DNA of 64,000 bases. Origin: Flectonema sp. DT1601 (taxonomy: Eukaryota > Euglenozoa > Diplonemea > Diplonemida > Diplonemidae). Numbering within the stretch: position 1 is the first letter of the stretch; each line of letters starts with the position of its first letter. The stretch covers positions 56,001-120,000 of the forward strand of contig OZ025864.1 in assembly GCA_964019425.1 (NCBI GenBank), given 5' to 3'. This document shows, in pieces, positions 49,635 to 58,848 of this stretch. A program made the translations under genes and the position numbers. Below the pieces are notes generated by a model. It was not told where the DNA came from, did no database searches, and saw only the letters and a list, made by a program, of their open reading frames with translations.

Positions 49635-51724
49635 CTAAATAGTTTTAAGTGAAGTAACAACATATTGTTTATCAAATTCTCTCTTAGTCGGCATGATAAA
49701 TCCTTCTGGAAGGCGGAGAGCAGGTAGCTGAGTTGTTGTGCGAATGACTACATCAAGAAGACAGATGACGAGTGTCAGAATAGCACCTAATAATTTGTCA
49801 CAAGACAAAGCCATGTCGTTAGCATGCTCATCGAGGAGTTGAAGTAGCCAATCTGCCTGTTCATAGGAAAGAACGTTTGGACGCTTTCCCAGAATGATTA
49901 ATTTATCGATTGGGTCACCAGATCTGAGAAGATATTTAACAACTGGCCACGTATCACAGATATCAACCCACTGCCCTCCTGCAGCAACACATAGTAACTG
50001 CAATGATCGAAGCACCCCAGGTGGAGGTTCCTCTGTTAGGTTTACCTCAAATCTTAATTGTTGTAATAAATGAACAGCCATATCTAAATCACCACTCCTC
50101 TGAGCTTTTTCAGTTGTGATTCTCTGCTCTTCAAGCAACATTAGTTTTGGAGCTGCGAGGGCTCTCATTCCTTTACAGGTTAGGGTTATTCTACTCATTT
50201 CTTTTTCAGGCAAGTTTGATAAGATGCTATCCCAAGCTTGCCTTGGAAGTACTTTAAGTAAAGGTCTGAATACTTCCGCTCCTAAGATATCCGGTTCTTG
50301 ATCAAGTTTAACGACAGATTCCTCATCTCTTTGAGTTGCTGCTTTTGATATTTCATTTTGTAGAACAGTGCAGACCTGCTGCCGCTCTTCTATTTCATCA
50401 GAGGTTTCTCCCGACAGAGCTGCACGTTCCAGAGCTCTGTTTTTTTTTTGATTTTGTTTGAATTCATTTGCAGTTTTTTTTTATAAAAAATATATATAAA
50501 AAAATACACACCCGCAGGCGATGTCGAACGGAGTTCTTCCATCTGGTAATCGCTGGCTGGCGTCTGCTCCTCGGCTTAGCAATCCCTGTTTGTGTTGTGA
50601 AAAGAGTTGGTTAATAAATATAAATACATCATCTAAATAAATTAGATTAACAATCACACCTGTAGGACGGTGAACGATCCCTTTTCAGCTGCCCAGTGAA
50701 TAGGACTCCAACCAAACTCTTCATCAAATTGTTGTTCTTCAGGAAGTTCTATTGAAGCGGTTGGGTCTTCTTCAGTGATGGCTGACTGCTCAGCTACCGA
50801 CAGCATTAGTTGTTGGTGTTGAAGAGGATGACGCTGTGGAAGGATACCAGACTGGTCAACTGACTCAAATAATGAATCACCCATTGCTGTAGTCGCATTT
50901 AGTTTATGAGTTCTATTCACAAGTGCTTCCATCATCTTATCACTGTTATCAATTGGTACTTTCTTAGGTGACGGCGCTCTAGCTTCAGATCTTGTCGCAT
51001 ACGGTCTTGGTGATGGTGTTCTCCTTGTTGGTGCGGTGCTGTAGTTACCTCTCTCTGTTCGAGGTGTTCGTCTTCCAGAAGTAGATCTAGGTTTCTTACT
51101 TGGTATGCCTGCAATACATTGAAAAGGACTAAATCCTGGTACAACAGGTTGTGAATTAGTACAAGCGAATACTCTTCTAGAACTTGGTGTTGGTGTAGAC
51201 GGTCGACTACTTGGCTGCTGTGACTGGACAGGTGACCTAGTTCTACGAGAACGACGATCAGAACCAGCAATTGGAGCAGAAAACAATCCAGACATTCCTG
51301 AAGCTTGTCCTTTATCCCATCTGCTTGGACCTGATTTCCACGGGGTTTTGGAACCGAAATTCGAAAGTCCATTCGAAGCTAACGATCCTCTCCTTCTCGA
51401 GGTAGCAGCAGAGTTACTTCTTCTTCCCGATGTTGGAGTAGCAGATCTGTTGTGAGAAATGCTTTCTCTACCTCCATAGCCATTACCTCTTGTTGCTTCA
51501 AGATAAGCAGCTGGAAGGGAAAACACGTTTTGATCCATCGCTGGCAAAATCTCCTCCTCTTCATACCGTCTTCTGTCTGGGAGATTACCCCCCCATCGTA
51601 CTCCTGGATGGGTCTTTCGAAGTTCGAGTAAGTCTTTGGGAGGTTCTTGACCATGTGACACTCGAGGTCTCATTGGACTCCTTCCAGGGGTCCGCCCGCG
51701 AGGTCTCCCACCCTGGGTACTCAT
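49635..51724 (-). CDS. Ankyrin-repeat protein with Arg/Ser/Pro-rich N-terminus, 3 exons
   Basis: Exons 50660-51724, 50512-50585 and 49635-50436 give 646 residues. Introns are 74 and 75 bases, with donors GTGTGA and GTGTGT and acceptors CACAAACAG and AAAAACAG. The first 330 residues are disordered and basic (RGRTPGRSPMRPRVSHGQEP), with many SP/TP and RR sites. At the exon 1/2 boundary sit two ankyrin repeats: FGWSPIHWAAEKGSFTVLQ joined to GLLSRGADASQRLPDGRTPF plus DIACG. The splice is supported because the repeat runs across the junction. The C-terminal 250 residues are helical and unassigned (EEIEERQQVCTVLQNEISKA; LPEKEMSRITLTCKGMRALA; ALSCDKLLGAILTLVICLLD). A scaffold role is likely. CATCAG lies 15 bases upstream of the ATG. 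Confidence 0.8.
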
Positions 51725-51917
51725 TTTGTTACTTCTGATGTAAAAGAAGAATACACAAATTCAAAAGAGAGAAAAAGGAAAAAAAGAAATCATTAGCTAA
51801 TAAACTCATATTTATATGTCACTCACCTGGATAATAATTTTTTGGCTTAAAAAAATAAATTGGACACAAAACGACTACCAATTTAATACCACAACTCTAT
51901 TTCGTTGAGGTCGTTTG

Positions 51918-51948
<31 letters not shown>

Positions 51949-52341
51949 TTCTTGCTTATTATGCAGAAATAATGGGTGAATTTAAAAAAAAAAAAAAAGG
52001 GCTAATGAATAACATCACTTTTTTTTAACAAAAAAAAAAAAATAAAATAAAATAATAAAATAAATTATTGACAACAGATAAAACTTTTTTTTTTTTTTTT
52101 TTAATTCGAACGATCTATTTTTTATCCACAAGGAACATAAAATTTAAAAAATAATAATATTATGCAATAAACATAAACCAATCTATACAATGTGAATGTG
52201 AATAACAGTAGTAACAAATACTATTAAAAGAAAAAGAAAAGCAGCGTATGTTTTTTTATTAACTCGATTTATACTAAATGGCTAGGGAGTGAACAGGCTA
52301 AAAGTGAAAGTAAAAGATTTTCTTCCACTTTTTTTTTTTTA
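51725..52341. other. Spacer
   Basis: Very A/T-rich (T-runs 51920-51946 and 52086-52102; A-run 51985-51998). No gene seen. Confidence 0.5.
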
Positions 52342-55300
52342 TTATTTTTTTTTAAGAAATCCAAAGACACCTCTCTTTTCCTTTTTCTGACGATTCTCCT
52401 GCTCAGGTTGTTGTGGTGGTTGAATGACGTCCTCCGGGTTGAGAATTTGAGGAGGCCGGGAAGCTTTGAATGACAACTTCGGTCTCTTTTCCACTGCCGG
52501 AGGTGATCCATCACGAGGAGAACTCCCACTATCTGATTGTGTCATTGCGTAGTTAAAAACACCACCTCCATTAACGTCTGAGTCATCTTGTTTCACAACA
52601 GGAAGAGTTCGAGTGCGATCTTCCTGTACCAGTGAAGGTTCTGATGATGTTTTTTTCATTTGAAATGCTGGAGGTGGTTGCATAGGTGGGGGAGGACCCA
52701 ACGGATTCTTCTTCACTGCCACCTGTGTGGTATCCAACTCTACGGCATTCAAGTGGTCTATCTTTGATTTAACTTCTGACTTGACTCCAGCAGGTGGTTT
52801 CGCTGAAAAAGACTTCGGAGCCGTTGGCGGCGGAGGTGCCCATTTCTTAGCATTTTCATCAGATTTTTCCACTTTATCAATTTTCACTTCTGGTTTCACC
52901 ATCGGGAATTTCGGAGGTGGAAGAGCAGGTCCCGGAGGTGCCTTACCAATATTTCCCTTATTGTTGACATTCTCTTTGTTGATATTCTCTTTACTCTTTT
53001 CATCTCGTTTCATCATCTGAAAGGAAGGCGGTTGCATCTTTGGAGGTGGAGGACCTTCTGCTTTTTTCACTGGCGGTTTCAATTCCGGCTGAGTGACTTC
53101 ATCTTTCTTGCTTTCATTATACTTAGGTGGCGCAGTCGGGAGAGGGATGCTGAACTTTGGTGGACACGTAGGATTCGGAATCGAGATCTTTTCTTTCTCC
53201 TCCTCCTTACTTTTTTCTTTCTCTGGTTCACTCGCAGGTTTTTCGTCGGGTTTTGACACAACTATCTGCTTTGGGACAGGCATAGGAAACGAAGGTGGGG
53301 CTATCCTTGCAGGGGGAGGAGCACTTCCCTTTTTCGGATCAACCACTTCCTTAGTATTTTCCTTGTAAATTTCAATTCGAGTGTTGAGTTCTCTCGGAGG
53401 AGTCGGTGGTACTTCTGGAGGCGTTGATTCGATAATTGAATCGACTAGATCATCTGTTGCTAACACAACACTTTTACGTAACTTTGTAATACTCGGAACT
53501 GTTTTGATCCTCTCAACCGTCGGAGAGTCGTCTGGTGTTGTTGGAGTTCTCGCATCAATGACTGGTTCTTCTTTTGGATCAACAAATACAATTGGAGGGA
53601 CACTTATCCCGTTATTCGTTTGATCTTTATTATCATTATGAAGTAGTGAATCGGTTGTTATTTTTGAATACTTTCTCGAAATCGATTGCGGAGTAGTCGC
53701 ATCAGCCTCCAATGGCGGCAAAGCTTTAACATCTTGCAGCAGTAATTCCGATGTTGAGACTTTCACTGGAATGGGTGATCTGGCTGGGAAATCAAACAAA
53801 CCAGACGGAGCACAACCAGGGCATCTACAGGAACCAGTACCACACATGCATGATGTGATATCTCTGTGGCATGTCACACAGGTAGCAGCTTTAATTTCAG
53901 AATTTCTGATTGCTATTGCTGAGGTTGCTATTCTGATTCCCAGCATCCCACTGCTGATGATGTCGATCACACCAGCCACTAACGTAATAATCCAACTAGC
54001 TCCATAATCTGATCCGTGACCAAGGAGAGCATGGGTCTCATCAAAGGAAACAGAACTTAATATAATCGAATAAACACCAACTGCACAACAAGTGATGATA
54101 CCTTTAACAAATATCGCAGTCGTGAACCCCGATATAGACCTTGATAAATAACGTTCAACTACTACTAAGTATGTGAGTATTGACAATACCAATATTATTA
54201 AAGAAGCGAGACCGGCATTTTTAAAAGTCGTCATGTCGTCTTTGTCCCAATCGATACCGGCTACTGTCATTTGTAAGTTTACAGGTCTAGTCCAGTTCTT
54301 AAAGTCCGAGTCGGGGAATAAGAGCTCTTGCATTCTTGAGTATCCCTTACTTGTGGAAGTGCTTCTTGAGTCAGCAAATGGGACTATAACAGAATACAAT
54401 CCGATGGTGACATCCTCAGTGTTGAAAGGAGGTTTGAAAGACCCGGTTCTCCATTCCGGCAGAACGAGTCCCACTCCAGACGCCATGCAGGTAATCCCAG
54501 CCAATATCAAAATCAATATCATTATCGGTTTCCCCTTACCTGCCGTCAGAGAATACGGTCCACTATGAAACGCAACTTTATCATCTGTGATAGCAAATTT
54601 CGGAGCAGATCTAGGACCATGTCCATAGTCAGGTTCAGCCCTGGAGTTACCCAGCATCGCAGACTCGAGATTTGGATATAACCCGGACTTGAACTGGGTC
54701 AATGCATTTTTAAAATTCGTATGTGAAGCTGAGGCGTCTATCATTGATGCTGGTCTTTTATAATAATCTAAAATAAAAGGATGCGATAGAAGGGTGTCCT
54801 CTGTTACTTCATTCTCAGCCGATAAGATCGAAAAATCAAATGCTGGTCTCTTTAATCTGACTAATGTTCTCGGGTAGATCCTCCAATCATCACATCGATA
54901 GCCATCGTCACCGATTCCGACAACTGAACATGTTCTCCATGTTTGGCTGTCTACTTGCCAAGTTTTAACATAGTCTCCTATTTGTATTGTTGGTTCTTTG
55001 CGTAGGTCTTTTATGCTTAGTTTTCTTAGAGTATTGTCCAACCCACAGAATCGAACTTGAGCTTCACCAGCTACGTAGTCCACCTGTTGAATTTGAACAT
55101 ATAATCCTTTTGGAGCATATTTGCAGTACTCTCCTCTCTCAAGTCTTTCTACAGCCTTTCTAACGTGAGATGATCCATAACGTTGAACAGCGTCAAGGGA
55201 TGATGATGACAATGGATGTCCTTGAGGTAATGGGTTTATTTTACAGCAATAACCATCAATGCATACTTTATGAATTAATGCGTCAAGCCAGAATCCACTT

Positions 55301-55794
55301 CGGTATACCTGAACAAGCTCACCAGCTAACAGTTCAGATGCAGAGACAGAAGGATACCTATGAAGGGATAATATCGACATTGATCTGGATAATATTTTAA
55401 CAGGCGGGGTCATGGTGGTGCTTCTCGTGCTAATTGCGACGTCAGCTGTCGAAACAGCTCCGGATATGTTGTTTCTGCTGATACTCATGACCTCTACTAC
55501 TGGATTCTTAGTACCCTGAGCAGCATGAGATAGTAACGCTGCAGTTCTTTCTGACAATCCTTTACTAGTTCCAACACCACGTTGAGGTGATCCATAAGTA
55601 ATTCCAGCACTCTTCGTATCATAAAACACTTCACTCGGAGGTATAAACGGAGGATGTCTCCCGCTACCTGCAGACTGATATCCGAGAGGTGGTATCCGTA
55701 TATGTCCATCAAGCCCAAGTCTTCTCGGGCTTGTTATTCCACCTCTATTGCGCTCAACACTTTGATAGTAAGCAGACCTATCATCTTGTTGCAT
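52342..55794 (-). CDS. Agenet/Tudor-like, tetraspan membrane and proline-rich protein, 1150 residues
   Basis: One uninterrupted frame from the ATG at 55794 (MQQDDRSAYYQSVERNRGGI). Residues about 150-330 contain two SH3-like (Agenet/Tudor-like) modules: SELLAGELVQVYRSGFWLDA with LIHKVCIDGYCCKINPLP, and IQIGDYVKTWQVDSQTWRTC with SVVGIGDDGYRCDDWRIYPR. Residues about 420-640 hold four membrane helices in a claudin/PMP22-like layout: GKPIMILILILAGITCMASG, a large loop, SLIILVLSILTYLVVV, TTAIFVKGIITCCAVGVYSI, and WIITLVAGVIDIISSGMLGI. A Cys cluster follows (CVTCHRDITSCMCGTGSCRC). The last 470 residues are Pro-rich with PPPP runs and PSFQM/AFQM repeats, ending GVFGFLKKK. A membrane scaffold for SH3/EVH1/profilin-type partners is inferred. 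Confidence 0.75.
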   Translation of the reverse strand: MQQDDRSAYYQSVERNRGGITSPRRLGLDGHIRIPPLGYQSAGSGRHPPFIPPSEVFYDTKSAGITYGSPQRGVGTSKGLSERTAALLSHAAQGTKNPVVEVMSISRNNISGAVSTADVAISTRSTTMTPPVKILSRSMSILSLHRYPSVSASELLAGELVQVYRSGFWLDALIHKVCIDGYCCKINPLPQGHPLSSSSLDAVQRYGSSHVRKAVERLERGEYCKYAPKGLYVQIQQVDYVAGEAQVRFCGLDNTLRKLSIKDLRKEPTIQIGDYVKTWQVDSQTWRTCSVVGIGDDGYRCDDWRIYPRTLVRLKRPAFDFSILSAENEVTEDTLLSHPFILDYYKRPASMIDASASHTNFKNALTQFKSGLYPNLESAMLGNSRAEPDYGHGPRSAPKFAITDDKVAFHSGPYSLTAGKGKPIMILILILAGITCMASGVGLVLPEWRTGSFKPPFNTEDVTIGLYSVIVPFADSRSTSTSKGYSRMQELLFPDSDFKNWTRPVNLQMTVAGIDWDKDDMTTFKNAGLASLIILVLSILTYLVVVERYLSRSISGFTTAIFVKGIITCCAVGVYSIILSSVSFDETHALLGHGSDYGASWIITLVAGVIDIISSGMLGIRIATSAIAIRNSEIKAATCVTCHRDITSCMCGTGSCRCPGCAPSGLFDFPARSPIPVKVSTSELLLQDVKALPPLEADATTPQSISRKYSKITTDSLLHNDNKDQTNNGISVPPIVFVDPKEEPVIDARTPTTPDDSPTVERIKTVPSITKLRKSVVLATDDLVDSIIESTPPEVPPTPPRELNTRIEIYKENTKEVVDPKKGSAPPPARIAPPSFPMPVPKQIVVSKPDEKPASEPEKEKSKEEEKEKISIPNPTCPPKFSIPLPTAPPKYNESKKDEVTQPELKPPVKKAEGPPPPKMQPPSFQMMKRDEKSKENINKENVNNKGNIGKAPPGPALPPPKFPMVKPEVKIDKVEKSDENAKKWAPPPPTAPKSFSAKPPAGVKSEVKSKIDHLNAVELDTTQVAVKKNPLGPPPPMQPPPAFQMKKTSSEPSLVQEDRTRTLPVVKQDDSDVNGGGVFNYAMTQSDSGSSPRDGSPPAVEKRPKLSFKASRPPQILNPEDVIQPPQQPEQENRQKKEKRGVFGFLKKK

Positions 55795-56154
55795 ACTAAT
55801 CACGAATACTGTACCAGGTACTGGATGTTAATTATGGAGTTAAAAATAAATAATACCAACACACACAGTAATAACACTGAGCACACAAAAAAGAAAAACG
55901 AAGGATTTTAGGAGGAAGGGAAAAAGGGGAAATGGAGAAAAAAAAAAAAAAAATACATCTAATTTATACAGCATCGTACTCAGCTATAAAAGGGGAGCTC
56001 ACACACATATTGTGGATAATAACACCAAATAAAATCTAAATTTTTTTTTTTAAAATAATCTATTGTGATTTTTAAGCATAAAAAAATAAAAAATAAATAA
56101 AAAAAACCCAACGGACCATATTCACCCTTACGTAGCTATCAACACATCCATTTC
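55795..56154. other. Spacer
   Basis: AT-rich; acceptor-like GGTACAG lies 13 bases upstream of the ATG at 55794. No gene seen. Confidence 0.5.
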
Positions 56155-56684
56155 TCAACCGTCTCTTTTAGAATCGATAAGTGTATTCCCACGAGTCCTG
56201 GTTGTCTTTAAGTTATTATAGATAAATATAAGACTGCGTCGTTTTTTCACAGTTTACACTAGATTAGAATAACATACCACAATGCTTCTACAGAAGGAGA
56301 TCCACGAATATCATGAGGATGAGGACTACCTGAGAAATTCTGATCTTCAGTTCGAAGCCATTTCTTTAATTGAACTGCGATGTCGAGGGCTTGTTTGTTA
56401 TTGGTTAGTTGAGAATCAGATGATTGATCAATTTCAGGAGCAGCTGCCCATTGTATGTCAGGTTGAGTTGATTGCTGAGGACGAGATGATATAAAAGTCG
56501 TTGATTGATCATTCGATTCATTCACAGCCACACTGTTGTCAGCATTAGCCGATCTCGACATTTGAATTAACTGACGAGCATCTCGTTGTCCTCCTCTACC
56601 TCGACCAGGTGAGACAGACGGAGCTGGATGACTAGCCTGAAATAATGATTTCTTTATATGATCGGAGTTGTCTGGAGCTTGTGC

Positions 56685-56715
<31 letters not shown>

Positions 56716-58334
56716 CGTGATGAGTGTTTTTCGTTTGACGGGGACCAACTAACTTTAATACCAGTGCTGCCTAACCCACTGACGTCATGGCTGATGTTGT
56801 CAGCCGCTGCATTTTCATGTTTTGAAAGTGCGATTGCCAGTTGTCGATTTTCTTTTTCTAAAATTGATATGAATTCGAGAAACTTGTTCCTCTCCTCTTC
56901 CCATTTTTGTGATTGCCGTCTGGAGTTTTCACCCTCATGAGACTCAGAGTTGAGCTTTGCTCTGATCTGTTCAAATGCATTTCGATGTTCTCGTTTCAGT
57001 CTTTCTATCTCTTCACCTCCACGCTGTCTTTCATCAGATAATTTTAATAAAGAGTGTTGGTGAGAACGTTCCATCTTTGCAACTGCTTCCTGTTCCAGTC
57101 GAAGATCACTTTCCAACTGATTGTTAGTCGCCTTTAATTCTTGTACTTTATTCAATTCATCTGACAAAACTGTTTTAAGTTCACTCAGCTCAGCCTCAAC
57201 TCGTCTTTTCCCTTTTTGTAATTTTGTTGTTAATTTGTATTCTTCTTCAAGGAGATTACGAAGCTCCGTGACATCGACTTCTAACTTTCGATTTGATGAG
57301 TTTAAGTCACCTCTGCGAGCTTCAGAACGTTGTCTCACAGAGTTGAATGCTAGCGATGATGTTCTTTGATTTGAATGAGGTATTTGACTCTCACTTTGAT
57401 GAATGGTATTGGTACTAATATCAGCTGCTAGCATTGGTCCTTGATCACGAAGTGGTGTTCTCGATGCAATACTTGTAGTCGGAGTATGACTTCTCTTAGA
57501 CGACATGATATCCTGTTGTTGTTCAGGTGATCCCTGATGACTATGTTGCTGTTGTTGCTGTTGTTGTGGCTGTGGCTGTGGATGTGGTTGTTGATGCTGA
57601 GAACTTTTAGGCGTTTGAAATCCACCAGTTCTCCTACCATTATAAACATATCTCAATGGGGTACTTGATCTAGATCGAACCTCACCAGCAGCTCTATTTG
57701 GTGTTTGCTTACTCGGAGTTCGTTGTCCTGCTACTTTCTGAACTGGGATTGCATCAATAGACGTTAACGACGGCAACATTTGAGATATTTTCGACCAGTA
57801 AGTTGGATTTTCTGACACTGGATTCCCTTGTAATGTTAACAATGATAACTTCACACATGTAGTCAGAGGTCTCAAATCACTAACTTCTTTGATGTAGTTT
57901 TGCTCCAACTCAAGTGTTTGTAGTTGTGGTAAGTTCTGTAATCCCAATACAGATGCTATCCTGTTATGTGATAAATTTAGTTTGAGTATCGGACTGCTTC
58001 TCTGCATGGCGATGGTACTGACCTTGTTGTTGCTCGCATCTAACTCTTGTAAGAATGGTAAAGTTGAGATTCCCTCTAAAGAGGTTAGCTCATTATTCGA
58101 AACGTTCAGCCTCACAATACCCAAAGGAAGTCCCTGCAACTTCAAAAGTTTGTTAAAAGACAAATCAAGTGTCACTAATGATGAAAACGGTTGCAACCCT
58201 CCCAACTGAACTAATTTATTGTGACTTAAGTCGAGTGATTTTACCACAACTAACTCTCCTCTCTCCTCCTCACTCGCAAAGACGCTTAAATAGTCTAATT
58301 CAACTATACCTCTGTTACGACAAGATACATGCAT
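56155..58334 (-). CDS. LRR plus coiled-coil protein (ciliary/centrosomal type), 2 exons
   Basis: Exon 1 (56278-58334) and a short exon 2 (56155-56233) across a 44-base intron (GTATGT ... AAAAAACGACGCAG) give 711 residues. Residues about 35-200 carry SDS22-like LRRs (VKSLDLSHNKLVQLGGLQPF, VTLDLSFNKLLKLQGLPLGI, LQTLELEQNYIKEVSDLRPL) with an LRRcap-like end (GNPVSENPTYWSKISQMLPS). PolyQ/His-rich stretches follow, then a coiled coil at about 330-510 (LRNLLEEEYKLTTKLQKGKR; LSDELNKVQELKATNNQLES). This layout is common in flagellar and centriolar proteins. Without the intron, exon 1 would end with four extra codons (YVILI); the splice is inferred from the donor and the A-rich acceptor. Confidence 0.78.
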
Positions 58335-58364
58335 TATATATATTGATATCCTTCATGTGAAAAA
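58292..58364. repeat. 73-bp direct repeat covering the LRR-coiled-coil gene start, copy 1
   Basis: Bases 58292-58364 (agtctaattcaactatacct through tccttcatgtgaaaaa) recur identically at 58495-58567. The repeat includes the start ATG at 58334 and about 14 codons. Confidence 0.92.
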
Positions 58365-58494
58365 TAAAGAAGTCAAAATATTGAGTTTATTATAAAAGAA
58401 AAAGTGCACCAAAATTATAAAAACACAATTGCTCTGCTGTTCCATAATACACTTTGTCCCTCTTGGGCCTTCATCAGTAAGTTCCAGGGAAACA

Positions 58495-58567
58495 GTCTAA
58501 TTCAACTATACCTCTGTTACGACAAGATACATGCATTATATATATTGATATCCTTCATGTGAAAAAA
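58495..58567. repeat. 73-bp direct repeat, upstream copy 2
   Basis: Identical by eye to 58292-58364, offset 203 bases. It supplies a second upstream ATG (at 58537) with the same first codons (MHVSCRNRGIVELD); the frame is then interrupted. Confidence 0.92.
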
Positions 58568-58848
58568 GAAATTAACTTGTCGATTTGATAATTTATAAAA
58601 ATAAATATCATAAGTAACATTGCCCTGACAAAATAAGATACTAATTTAAAATTCTACAATGAGATTTTTTCATTAGAAAAAAAAAATATATATAAAATAA
58701 AAAAAAACCCATCATCCTCGTAGAAGGGAGGGGGGTTTAAGAAACAGCGAAAAAGAAATGTTTCATAAGGCTAGATATAATATTGTAATAAAGAAGAGCA
58801 GAGCTACAGATCTGCTCTCGACAGTGAGATGAATAAGAAACCATTACG
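58568..58848. other. Spacer
   Basis: AT-rich, no gene seen. Confidence 0.5.

Noticed and set aside
55795..55803. Upstream in-frame start of the 1150-residue protein at 55803
   Set aside because: The codon there is GTG, not ATG; the first ATG in frame is at 55794. The same correction applies to the LRR protein at 14492 (GTG at 14501).
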